From Chloroflexota bacterium (GTDB taxonomy: Bacteria; Chloroflexota; Anaerolineae; Anaerolineales; Villigracilaceae): a stretch of 39,479 bases of DNA. The DNA is taken from NCBI GenBank assembly GCA_019873735.1, contig JAIOAQ010000028.1, forward strand, positions 1 to 39,479. The letters run 5' to 3'. The notes beneath the pieces are model-generated. The model saw nothing but the letters and a program-made list of their open reading frames with translations, had not been told where the DNA came from and ran no database searches. Position numbers and translations under genes: made by a program. Shown in pieces: positions 14,490 through 22,642 of the stretch; the first letter of the stretch is position 1; each line of letters begins with the position of its first letter.

Positions 14490-16103
14490 ATGCACATCCT
14501 GCGCCGACTGTTGATCATTTTGACTCTGACCGGGGTTACTGCCTGTGCGGCGGAAGCCCCGGCGGTTCTTTCTACGCCGGAGCCTGCTCCCACACCCCTG
14601 GCCACGTCCACCCTCATACCTTCTCCCACGCCATCTCCCATGCCTCAGCCGCGCTACGTTATTCCGCCTTCCGGGCCAGAACGGGAGGATTTCCCGCCGG
14701 GGGTTAACCCCTTGACCGGCCTGGAAGTGCAAGACGCGGCAACGCTCGATCAGCCTGCCGTGCTGATTTCTATCAGCAACATGCCTGTCACCGCCCGCCC
14801 ACAGGCCGGACCAGGCTTTGCGCCGTGGATTTTTGAACTTTTCATTGGCGAAGGCACAACCCGTTTCATGGGCGTCTTCTATGGCGATTTTCCGCGGCGC
14901 GTCCCTGATATTCATGGCCCTTGTGCCGTGAACGAGAACATTTTTCACCCCAGCGGGCCTTGGGTTGGCGGCCGGCTGTGGCTGGATGAAAACCAAAACG
15001 GCGTGCAGGATGCCTGGGAAGTGGGCGTGGGCGGCGTTTGTGTCCGCCTGTATCTGGCCGGGGAGACGATTCCCCAGCAGGAGACGGCCACTACGTCGAA
15101 TGGCGCCTACGCCTTCACGCTGGAAGATGGCCAATCTTATCGGATTGCTTTTGATGCGGGCGCGGCGTACACGTTTACCCTGCCAGATGTGGGGGACGAT
15201 GACAGGGATAGCGACGCCGACCCGACGTCGGGACAGACCCGTGTTTTTACTGCGGCAGAGGCAGATTCGTCGTGGGATGCCGGTCTTATCCTCTCCAACC
15301 CGCCCGCCGTCCAGCCGACCCCCATTCCCGAAGATATTGCTCCAGAGCGGACCTATGTCGGCCCGATCCGGTCTGGCCGGCTGACATACCGTGATTTTTC
15401 GCTGATGTTTCCACGCAGTTGCCTCGTCTTTGCCAGCGCGGCCGAAGACATCTTGGAACGTTTGGATTATTGTGAAATCATCTACGGGGAAAAGGGTGCG
15501 ACCACGCCCAATACGGCTTTGATGGACGTGGAACGCATGCGTGTCCTGGCGCAAAAGAACGCGGTGGCAGGCCAGCCGGTCAACTATTCCGGCAACCGTT
15601 TTGACCCGCTCCCGCCTGCAGGCGGCGCGCCGGCAGATTCATTGTGGGTTTTCTACCACAGTTATACGCAATCTCTCTGGCAGTATGACCCGGTGCTGGG
15701 GCAGTATTTGCGTTTCCTGGATGATGCGGATGGCAAGGGGCGTTTTCACCCGCATACCGAGCGTCTCACCGGCCGGCAACTGGCCTTTGAAAACGTCATT
15801 TTAGTCCTGGCCGATTATAAGATTTTCCGCCCAATGCAGTATGAGGTTGACCTGAGTGTCGGCCAGCAGGGCTTTGCTTACCTTTTGCGGGATGGCCAGA
15901 TTTATCTTATTCGCTGGTCGGCGGTCAATCGCGGCTGGGAGCAGAAAACCGGTCTGATGCGCCCGATCCACTTCACCACCGCAGACGGCCAGCCGTTTCC
16001 GCTCAAACCGGGGCGCACATGGATTTGCCTGCTTACCGCCGGCTCTGGAATCCACGACCTGGGGGATGGGAAGTGGAAAGCGGTTTTTGTCCAGCCGGAG
16101 TGA
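14490..16103 (+). CDS. DUF3048 lipoprotein interrupted by an SdrD/Cna-B-like domain
   Basis: A 537-residue lipoprotein: signal peptide with lipobox VTAC, then a Pro/Thr linker. Residues 75-150 match the first half of DUF3048 (YerB-like): NPLTGLEVQDAATLDQPAVL, ARPQAGPGFAPWIFEL and GTTRFMGVFYGDFP. The second half resumes at about 287 with TYVGPIRSGRLTYRDFSLMF and a C-terminal lobe to about 520. Between them, at 158-267, sits a Cna-B-like fold: GGRLWLDENQNGVQDAWEVG, VCVRLYLAGE and a late TFTLPDVGDDDRDSDADPTS, a typical SdrD_B pattern with Asp/Asn calcium ligands. The gene starts one base after the hydrolase stop codon, so both are coupled. The function of DUF3048 is not established. It converges on gyrA with an 18-base gap. 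Confidence 0.82.
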   Translation: MHILRRLLIILTLTGVTACAAEAPAVLSTPEPAPTPLATSTLIPSPTPSPMPQPRYVIPPSGPEREDFPPGVNPLTGLEVQDAATLDQPAVLISISNMPVTARPQAGPGFAPWIFELFIGEGTTRFMGVFYGDFPRRVPDIHGPCAVNENIFHPSGPWVGGRLWLDENQNGVQDAWEVGVGGVCVRLYLAGETIPQQETATTSNGAYAFTLEDGQSYRIAFDAGAAYTFTLPDVGDDDRDSDADPTSGQTRVFTAAEADSSWDAGLILSNPPAVQPTPIPEDIAPERTYVGPIRSGRLTYRDFSLMFPRSCLVFASAAEDILERLDYCEIIYGEKGATTPNTALMDVERMRVLAQKNAVAGQPVNYSGNRFDPLPPAGGAPADSLWVFYHSYTQSLWQYDPVLGQYLRFLDDADGKGRFHPHTERLTGRQLAFENVILVLADYKIFRPMQYEVDLSVGQQGFAYLLRDGQIYLIRWSAVNRGWEQKTGLMRPIHFTTADGQPFPLKPGRTWICLLTAGSGIHDLGDGKWKAVFVQPE

Positions 16104-16121
16104 TGCGCTTCTCCCTGCGGC

Positions 16122-18632
16122 TTAAAGCAATGATGGCTGTTCCTTTGGTTTGGCGTCGCCGTTCCCGTTCATGAGAACGCCGGCCCGGCGCAAGTCCTCG
16201 TTGGGAATGCGCGCCACCGTTGCAACGGTATCACCTGGCTGCAGGCGCATTAAGTGAATGCCGCGCGTGGCACGTCCGGCCTGTTTGACGTCTTTTACTT
16301 TGAGTCTCAGGGTAATGCCGTTGGCAGAGATGATGGTCAGGTCATCGCCTGGCCGCACAACGCGCGCCGAGGCGATCTTGCCGGTTGTGGAGAGGGCTTT
16401 CTGGTCAATGGTGGCGATTCCGCCGGTGGCGCGACCCTTGGGGCTGTAATCTTTCAGCGGGGTCTGCTTGCCAAAGCCCAGTTTGGTGATGGTGAACAGG
16501 GCGCCATCTGGCTGGACGACATCCATACTGGCCACAGCGTCACCCTTTGCCAGGCGGATGCCCTGTACGCCGGCTGCCATCCGGCCCATGGCGCGCACTT
16601 CTTCTTCGGCAAAGCGCAGGGCTTGCCCGTTCTCGGTGACCAGAATGATTTCATCTTTGCCGCTGGTCAGACGCGCCCAGCCGAGTTCGTCGCCTTCTTC
16701 CAGGGTCATTGCAATCAATCCAGAAGGCCGCACCGAGGAAAATTCTTCCATGCTGACGCGCTTGACCTTCCCTTTGACGGTTGCCAGGGTGCAGTACGTA
16801 TGCGATGAGAAATTCGGCACGGCGATTGCGGCCGTAATGCGTTCGCCGGGTTCGAGGGAGAGGACATTTGCCAGGGGAATCCCTTTGGCTGATCGGTCGG
16901 CATCCGGAATCTGATAGACTTTTTCAGAATAGACTTTGCCGCGGTCGGAGAAAAACAGCATTGTGTCCAGGCTGCGAGCCGGGATAAGGGCCACGACCTC
17001 ATCCTCATCACGGGTGATGTGTCCGGTCACGCCGCGTCCGCCGATGGACTGCGGGCGGAATGCCCGCGCGGCCATGCGTTTAATGTACCCGCGTTCGGTC
17101 AGGCTGACCAAAACGGCTTCATCTTGCACCAAATCTTCTTCGTGGAGTTCCTCTTTGGCATCTATGGCAATGCGCGTCCGGCGGTCATCGCCGTATTTTT
17201 CTTTCAGATCGCGCATGTCGTCCTGAATCAGGGCCAGGATTTTTTTGGGATGGGCCAGCAGGTCTTCCAGGTAGTTGATTTGTTCCCGAACCTGTTTGTG
17301 CTCTTCTTCGATTTTCCAGCGTTCAAGGGCTGCTAAACGCCGCAGTTGCAGGTCCAGGATGGCCTGTGCCTGTAACTGGCTCAATTTGAAGCGTTTTACC
17401 AGCCGCTCTTTGGCCTGATCGGCGTCTGGCGATTGGCGGATGGTGGCGATGACCTCGTCCAGGTTTGCCAGGGCAATCAGATAGCCGTCGAGGATGTGGA
17501 TGCGGGCGCGGGCTCTGGCCAATTCGAAATTCGAGCGGCGGACGATGACGGTTTGGCGGTGTTCAATGAAAATCCGCAGCGCTATTTTGAGAGGCAGGGT
17601 GCGCGGTTCACCGTCCACCAGGGCAAGCATCTGCACGCCGAAGGTGGATTGCAGCGGGGTGTATTTGTAGAGTTGGTTGAGCACTTTTTTTGGCTGTGCG
17701 CCGCGCTTCAGTTCGATGACGATGCTCATGCCGCGCTGGTCAGATTCGTCGCGCAGGTCAGAAATCATGTCGATTTTTTCATCGCGCACCAGTTCGGCAA
17801 TCCGCTCTAGCAGGCCGGATTTGTTGACCTGATAGGGGATTTCGGTGATGATGATTTCGTGACGTCCGCCTTTGCCCTCTTCGATATGTGCCATCCCGCG
17901 CACAACCAGCCGGCCGCGTCCTGTGCCATACGCCGATTCGATTCCCTCTCGACCGATAATGATGCCACCCGTTGGGAAGTCGGGCCCCTGTACAAACTGC
18001 ATCAAATCTTCAACCCGAATTTCATCGAGTTGTTCGTAACGGTCAATCATGTAGATGATGGCGTCAGCCACTTCGCGCAGGTTATGAGGTGGGATGTTGG
18101 TGGACATGCCTACGGCAATACCGGCGGTGCCGTTCAAGAGCAGGTTGGGCAGGCGGGAGGGTAGTACCAGCGGCTCTTCCAGCGAATCGTCAAAATTGGG
18201 GCCGAAGTCAACGGTTTCTTTTTCGATATCTGCCAGCATTTCTTCGGCCAGTTTATGCAGGCGGGCCTCGGTGTAACGCATGGCAGCCGGAGCGTCGCCG
18301 TCAATTGAGCCGAAGTTCCCCTGTCCGTCCACCAGGGGGTAACGCATGGAAAAATCCTGCGCCATGCGGGCCATCGTCTCGTAAACGGCCGCATCTCCAT
18401 GGGGGTGATACTTGCCGAGCACCTCGCCAACGATGCGGGCAGATTTCTTGTAAGCCGCGTTGGGGCGCAGGCCGAGTTCCTGCATGGCATAGAGAATGCG
18501 GCGGTGGACCGGCTTTAAGCCGTCCCGTGCGTCTGGCAGGGCGCGCGCGACGATCACACTCATGGCATAGTCCAGATATGCCGAGCGCATTTGTTGTTCA
18601 ATGTCTACTTGATGAACTTGACCGATTTCCAT
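16122..18632 (-). CDS. gyrA: DNA gyrase subunit A
   Basis: An 836-residue type IIA topoisomerase A subunit. With GyrB it breaks and passes double-stranded DNA to introduce negative supercoils. The N-terminal breakage-reunion domain has [20 protein letters not shown], the catalytic Tyr120 in [10 protein letters not shown], and the quinolone region [20 protein letters not shown]. The usual Ser83 and Asp87 (E. coli numbering) are Ala81 and Glu85 here. The C-terminal beta-pinwheel begins near 510 and contains [11 protein letters not shown], a degenerate GyrA box (consensus Q-R-R-G-G-K-G). ParC is the alternative, but the length and GyrA-box remnant favour GyrA. No good ribosome binding site precedes the ATG. 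The 100 bases upstream hold the terminator of the tRNA gene. Confidence 0.9.
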   Translation of the reverse strand: MEIGQVHQVDIEQQMRSAYLDYAMSVIVARALPDARDGLKPVHRRILYAMQELGLRPNAAYKKSARIVGEVLGKYHPHGDAAVYETMARMAQDFSMRYPLVDGQGNFGSIDGDAPAAMRYTEARLHKLAEEMLADIEKETVDFGPNFDDSLEEPLVLPSRLPNLLLNGTAGIAVGMSTNIPPHNLREVADAIIYMIDRYEQLDEIRVEDLMQFVQGPDFPTGGIIIGREGIESAYGTGRGRLVVRGMAHIEEGKGGRHEIIITEIPYQVNKSGLLERIAELVRDEKIDMISDLRDESDQRGMSIVIELKRGAQPKKVLNQLYKYTPLQSTFGVQMLALVDGEPRTLPLKIALRIFIEHRQTVIVRRSNFELARARARIHILDGYLIALANLDEVIATIRQSPDADQAKERLVKRFKLSQLQAQAILDLQLRRLAALERWKIEEEHKQVREQINYLEDLLAHPKKILALIQDDMRDLKEKYGDDRRTRIAIDAKEELHEEDLVQDEAVLVSLTERGYIKRMAARAFRPQSIGGRGVTGHITRDEDEVVALIPARSLDTMLFFSDRGKVYSEKVYQIPDADRSAKGIPLANVLSLEPGERITAAIAVPNFSSHTYCTLATVKGKVKRVSMEEFSSVRPSGLIAMTLEEGDELGWARLTSGKDEIILVTENGQALRFAEEEVRAMGRMAAGVQGIRLAKGDAVASMDVVQPDGALFTITKLGFGKQTPLKDYSPKGRATGGIATIDQKALSTTGKIASARVVRPGDDLTIISANGITLRLKVKDVKQAGRATRGIHLMRLQPGDTVATVARIPNEDLRRAGVLMNGNGDAKPKEQPSLL

Positions 18633-18700
18633 AGGCTTTGAGAATCGCTCTCTTTTTATGAAGAAGGTGATAGTTGTAAGGCGCAGGGATTATACCGCAC

Positions 18701-18728
18701 AAACAAAAGACCCGCCTCTCAGCGGGTC
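18701..18728 (-). terminator. Intrinsic terminator of the tRNA-Leu gene
   Basis: On the minus strand GACCCGC and GCGGGTC form a 7-bp stem with a 6-base loop, followed by TTTTGTTT. It starts 4 bases after the 3' end of the tRNA and lies upstream of gyrA, so it separates the two transcripts. Confidence 0.8.
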
Positions 18729-18732
18729 TCAG

Positions 18733-18816
18733 TGCCGAAGGTGGGATTTGAACCCACACGAGGGAACCCCCACTACGCCCTGAACGTAGCGCGTCTGCCA
18801 ATTCCGCCACTTCGGC
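18733..18816 (-). tRNA. tRNA-Leu (anticodon CAG)
   Basis: A class II tRNA of 84 bases. The acceptor stem GCCGAAG pairs with CTTCGGC, followed by discriminator A. The D-arm region reads GGCGGAATTGGCAGACGCGC. The anticodon stem CTACG/CGTAG encloses the loop TTCAGGG with CAG (18780-18782 on the plus strand). A long variable arm and a T-arm with GGTTCAAATCC complete it. CCA is not encoded. It reads CUG codons. Confidence 0.93.
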
Positions 18817-18966
18817 AAGCAGTCCATTGCACGATGCCGTGCGGAGTGTATTTTATCCGAAACGCCGGTTTTGTCAACCTTGTGCCGCGTTTCGCGATTT
18901 GCCAGGAAGCATCCACCGATTATGCCGATTGCACAGATTGACTCTACTGCAAAAAGGGCATTTCTA

Positions 18967-19119
18967 ACGCAAGGACGCAAAGCCACTAAGGTTTTTCTGT
19001 AGGACAAGTGCTACGTTCGGTTGTCGCACAGCCGCGCCAGGCATTGTCCAAAACCAAAAAAACGGATATTTTGCATTGGAAATTTCATTATGCTTTGCGA
19101 CCTGGCGGCTTCGCGTTGA
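18967..19119. repeat. Inverted pair of dispersed repeats (copies B and C)
   Basis: Copy B (AACGCAAGGACGCAAAGCCA at its start) runs on the plus strand from 18967. Copy C, read on the minus strand from 19119, starts AACGCGAAGCCGCCAGG. They face each other about 100 bases apart and enclose an imperfect palindrome, so the whole may be one degenerate inverted-repeat element. No clear target duplication is seen at the ends. Confidence 0.4.
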
Positions 19120-19279
19120 AATTTTCTGTTTTGCAGTGAAGTCACAGATTGATCCTTGGGTACAATATTGGCGGTTTCTGCGGATCAGAATTCGAAAACT
19201 GTGCTTGTCTGGGTGAAGAGAATCCATCTTATTTCAACGTAGCGCTGCCATTCATGTGGAAACAGGGACAAATTGCATT

Positions 19280-19307
19280 TTGAGTTTTTTTGAAAAGCAA
19301 GTAAAAT
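19280..19307 (+). promoter_or_regulatory. Possible promoter of coaE-cdaA-cdaR-der
   Basis: TTGAGT (19280-19285) and TAAAAT (19302-19307) are separated by 16 bases and lie 45 bases before the coaE start. The match to the sigma-70 consensus is moderate. Confidence 0.4.
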
Positions 19308-19351
19308 GTAAATACTTCTAAATTCTGTCGATTTCACTGCAAGGAGTAGCC

Positions 19352-20485
19352 GTGAGCAAGTGGCCCGGCAAGTACGTCATCGGTCTAACCGGCAATATTG
19401 CCACCGGTAAGAGTGTGGTGCGTAAGATGCTTGAGCATTTGGGGGCTTATACCATTGATGCCGATTCGCTGGCGCATCGCACGTATGCAAAAGGCGCGCC
19501 TGGGTATCAATCTGTTTTGGATACCTTTGGGCAATGGGTGCTTGGCCCAGATGGCGAGGTGGATCGTTCCAAACTTGGCCGCCTGGCATTTTCGGATTCG
19601 GAGGCCATGCGTCAACTGGAGGCCATTGTCCACCCTCTGGTTGAGCAGGCGGTAGATATTCTGATCCGCCGCGCCGGCCAGAATGTGGTCGCGGTGGAGG
19701 CGATCAAGTTGTTGGAAGGCGGCTTGCGCTCGCAGGTGGACACTATCTGGGTGGTTTATGCTCCTGAAGAAGTCCAGGTGGAACGACTGATGCGCAAGCG
19801 CGGTTTTAGCCGTGAAGAAGCGCTGGCGCGCGTCCGTTCTCAGCCATCTCAAGAACAGAAAGTCGCGGCTGCAAAAGTCGTGCTGCGGAATACCGGTTCC
19901 TATGAGGAACTGTGGAAGCAGGTCACCGCCGCGTGGAAACACATTTATCCTGCGACCGATACCGGCCCGGTGGCACTTAAACCGGCTGCGAAAGGTGAAC
20001 TCAGGGTTCAACGCGGCCGGCCGCGCGACTCACAGAACATTGCCGAGTTGTTAAATCGCCTGAGCGGCCATGCTCAAAACCTGTCAGCCGATGATGTGAT
20101 GGCTGCCTTTGGTGAGAAGGCATACCTGCTTTTACAACAGGGAGAGCAAATCGTTGGCGTCACCGGCTGGCAGGTGGAGAACCTGGTGGCGCGCGTCTCT
20201 GATCTTTATGTTGCGCCAGACGTTCCCTTTGAGCAGGCTCTGGAAGCCCTGCTCAAAGAAGTGGAGCGCGCTTCTCAAGACCTGCAATGTGAAGCGGCGT
20301 TGATTTTCCCTGTCCCCAGCCTGGCAGCGCAAGAAAATGTCTGGAAAAAATTGGGCTATGAACGCCGCACTCCGCAGTCTCTGGGTGTACAGGCCTGGAC
20401 AGATGCGGCTATTGAATCCCAGCCGGCCGGCACGGTGTTGTTTTTCAAGCAGTTGCGTCAGGATCGCATTCTGCGCCCTATCTGA
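19352..20485 (+). CDS. coaE: Dephospho-CoA kinase with a GNAT-like C-terminal domain
   Basis: A 377-residue fusion. Residues 8-205 are CoaE, which phosphorylates dephospho-CoA at the 3'-OH of the ribose in the last step of CoA synthesis. The P-loop is GNIATGKS (14-21), then IDADSLAH and the lid region RLMRKRGFSREEALARVRSQ. Residues 210-370 look like a GNAT fold: VQRGRPRDSQNIAELLNRLS, AYLLLQQGEQIVGVTGW, then VSDLYVAPDV. The acetyl-CoA loop (normally R/Q-x-x-G-x-G/A) is missing, so acetyltransferase activity is doubtful; a CoA-binding or regulatory role is possible. Normal CoaE is about 200 residues. The start is GTG, 6 bases after AAGGAG. The cdaA gene follows after 42 bases. Confidence 0.88.
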   Translation: MSKWPGKYVIGLTGNIATGKSVVRKMLEHLGAYTIDADSLAHRTYAKGAPGYQSVLDTFGQWVLGPDGEVDRSKLGRLAFSDSEAMRQLEAIVHPLVEQAVDILIRRAGQNVVAVEAIKLLEGGLRSQVDTIWVVYAPEEVQVERLMRKRGFSREEALARVRSQPSQEQKVAAAKVVLRNTGSYEELWKQVTAAWKHIYPATDTGPVALKPAAKGELRVQRGRPRDSQNIAELLNRLSGHAQNLSADDVMAAFGEKAYLLLQQGEQIVGVTGWQVENLVARVSDLYVAPDVPFEQALEALLKEVERASQDLQCEAALIFPVPSLAAQENVWKKLGYERRTPQSLGVQAWTDAAIESQPAGTVLFFKQLRQDRILRPI

Positions 20486-20527
20486 CCTTTGACCTTGCCT
20501 GCCGCCCTGATTTTTGTTTGGTAACTT

Positions 20528-21397
20528 GTGGCCGAACTTTTTGACGACCTTATTTTTATATTTCAACGTCTTGATTGGCTGAGCGTTCTCGACATCCTGC
20601 TGGTCACCCTGATTTTCTTTGGCCTGCTTTACAGTTTACGAGATACGCAGGCCATGGCGTTGTTGCGGGGTGTTTTGTTCCTGGTCATGCTGGTTGTGCT
20701 TCTAACCAGCCTGGTTCCCCTGCCGGCTTTTTCCTGGCTGCTCAAGACCACCCTGCCCGCTTTGCTGTTTGCCATACCGGTCATTTTTGCCCCCGAAATT
20801 CGCCGTACACTGGAGAGAATTGGACGGGCGGGGATTTTTCTTTCTCGTTCACAGAAACCAGAAGCAAACAAAGGTATAGATGAAACCGTGCGCGCGGTTG
20901 TCAGCGCTGTGGCGCGGCTCTCGGCTCGCCAGCATGGTGCGCTGATCATTTTTCAGCGCCTCGATAACCTTGAAGAGTATATTAACACAGGCGTGCGCAT
21001 GAGCGCGCAGGTTACCCCCGAATTGTTGATTCAGATTTTTTATCCCAACACCCCCTTGCATGATGGTGCTGTGATCATTGCTGGTGAGCGAATTGTGGCT
21101 GCCTCATGCGTGATGCCGCTTTCCGCCAGCGGCATTTTGGCGCGTTCCCCCGAACGCCAGATGGGACTGCGCCACCGGGCCGCCTTGGGGATTTCAGAAG
21201 CAAGCGATGCGGTGGCGGTTGTGGTCTCAGAGCAAACAGGGTCCATCTCGATTGCCCACGCCGGACGGATGATTCGCCGCCTGGATGCAGAACGCCTGGA
21301 GAATATTTTGCTGGCTTTCTTTCAACCGGAAGAAGAATTGCGCAAGAAGTTCTTTCATCGTCTGTTCTCACCCTTTTTCCCTCGTAAGGATGATTGA
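20528..21397 (+). CDS. cdaA: Diadenylate cyclase CdaA (c-di-AMP synthase)
   Basis: A 289-residue membrane-bound DisA_N-domain enzyme that makes cyclic di-AMP from two ATP. Three hydrophobic segments (about 20-36, 43-64 and 72-88) form the membrane anchor, followed by a coil and the cyclase domain. The catalytic motifs are present: DGA at 179-181 in LHDGAVIIAG and RHR at 215-217 in RHRAALGISEASDA. The initiator is GTG. The cdaR gene begins 4 bases after the stop, the conserved partner arrangement. In Firmicutes glmM follows; here der follows instead. Confidence 0.93.
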   Translation: MAELFDDLIFIFQRLDWLSVLDILLVTLIFFGLLYSLRDTQAMALLRGVLFLVMLVVLLTSLVPLPAFSWLLKTTLPALLFAIPVIFAPEIRRTLERIGRAGIFLSRSQKPEANKGIDETVRAVVSAVARLSARQHGALIIFQRLDNLEEYINTGVRMSAQVTPELLIQIFYPNTPLHDGAVIIAGERIVAASCVMPLSASGILARSPERQMGLRHRAALGISEASDAVAVVVSEQTGSISIAHAGRMIRRLDAERLENILLAFFQPEEELRKKFFHRLFSPFFPRKDD

Positions 21398-21400
21398 ACC

Positions 21401-22642
21401 ATGTGGCGCAATTTTGGCAAGAATTTACGCACCTTTCTTTGGGCTCTGCTCCTGGCTTTGACCGTTTGGGCCTCGGCGGTGACTTCGGCGGACCCGGACC
21501 AGATTCGCGCCTATCCCGAAGCAGTGCCGCTGGAACTTGTCGGCCAAAACCCCGATCTGGTGTTGCTTGGGACGTTGCCGCGCAGTGTGGAAGTGACCTT
21601 GCGCGCTCCTCGCTCGGTATGGGATAAAATCCTGGTTCACCCCAAGCCGGTGCGGGCTTTTTTGAACCTGTCCGGTTTAGATGCCGGGCAACATCTCGTA
21701 AATGTCCAGGTTCAGGTTTCAGAATGGCCGGTGAGGGTTGTCTCGGTCACCCCTCCGATAGTTATCCTTAATTTGGAACGGTTGAGCACGCGTGTGCTTG
21801 ATCTGGAACCGGTGCTGGTCGGGCAATTACCGATTGGCTTCCAGACAGGCGAGTTGAAACTGGAACCGGCCCGCGTAACCATTTCGGGCCCGGAATCTGT
21901 TGTTCAACAAGCAGCACATGCCCAGGTGGAGATTCCCTTGAGCGGCAAGCGGGACGACATTTCGGAACCGTTTCCCGTGCAGGTGATGGATGGCAATATG
22001 CATGTGCTGGATGGGCTGACGCTTAACCCGGAAAACGTGCAGGTGACCTTGCCGATTGTTCAGCAGGGCGGTTACCGCGATATGGCGGTTAAGGTGATTG
22101 TGCGCGGCCAGCCTGCGCAGGGTTACCGCCTGGCGAGCATTACCTCCCTTCCATCTGTTGTAACAGTTTTCTCGGCTGACCAGGAATTGGTAAACTCGTT
22201 ACCCGGCTTTGTTGAGACACAGCCTCTTGATTTGAATAATGCAAAGGCCGACATTTCGACGCGTCTGAGTCTCAACCTGCCGTCAAATGTCAGCGTTGTG
22301 GGCACCCAGGATGTGGTTGTGCTGGTAGGAATCGCCGCTATTCAGGGCAGTCTCACGCTTTCAGGTGAACAGGTTGAAATCATTGGCCTGGATCCGACTC
22401 TGGAAGCACGCATTGCTCCTGCGACTGTGGATGTCATTCTTTCTGGTCCGGCGCCCATTCTGGATGTGCTTTCTACTCAGGATGTGCGTGTAGTTGTAGA
22501 TGTAACCGGTTTGGTGGCCGGCACTTACCAGTTGACGCCAGAAGTCGAAGTGCTGGTTGGCGGCTTGCAGGTTGAGTCGATTTTACCCGCAGCGGTAGAG
22601 GTGATTCTCTTCCCCGCTGCGACACCTACACCGAGGCCTTGA
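21401..22642 (+). CDS. cdaR: CdaR/YbbR-like regulator of CdaA
   Basis: A 413-residue protein with one N-terminal membrane segment (about 10-28) and several YbbR repeats in the extracytoplasmic part. Repeat signatures include VEVTLRAPRSVWDKI, RVTISGPESVVQQA and VDVILSGPAPILDVL, each in an all-beta context. CdaR binds and modulates the CdaA cyclase. A Pro/Thr tail ends the protein. The TGA overlaps the ATG of der by one base, so translation is likely coupled. Confidence 0.87.
   Translation: MWRNFGKNLRTFLWALLLALTVWASAVTSADPDQIRAYPEAVPLELVGQNPDLVLLGTLPRSVEVTLRAPRSVWDKILVHPKPVRAFLNLSGLDAGQHLVNVQVQVSEWPVRVVSVTPPIVILNLERLSTRVLDLEPVLVGQLPIGFQTGELKLEPARVTISGPESVVQQAAHAQVEIPLSGKRDDISEPFPVQVMDGNMHVLDGLTLNPENVQVTLPIVQQGGYRDMAVKVIVRGQPAQGYRLASITSLPSVVTVFSADQELVNSLPGFVETQPLDLNNAKADISTRLSLNLPSNVSVVGTQDVVVLVGIAAIQGSLTLSGEQVEIIGLDPTLEARIAPATVDVILSGPAPILDVLSTQDVRVVVDVTGLVAGTYQLTPEVEVLVGGLQVESILPAAVEVILFPAATPTPRP

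Larger units (their letters stand above)
18817..19351. other. Gene-free stretch between tRNA-Leu and coaE
   Basis: No convincing gene is visible in these 535 bases. The stretch holds two inverted copies of the dispersed repeat (18967-18994 and 19095-19119), an imperfect palindrome GGACAAGTGC / GCATTGTCC between them, and a promoter-like pair before coaE. The short open frames here lack ribosome binding sites and coding-like composition. It could be a worn mobile element or hide an RNA gene I do not recognise. Confidence 0.5.

Noticed and set aside
14481..15554. Open frame of 357 codons on the minus strand opposite the DUF3048 gene
   Set aside because: The plus-strand protein has a lipobox and two recognisable domains; the antisense frame shows no domain and no start signal.
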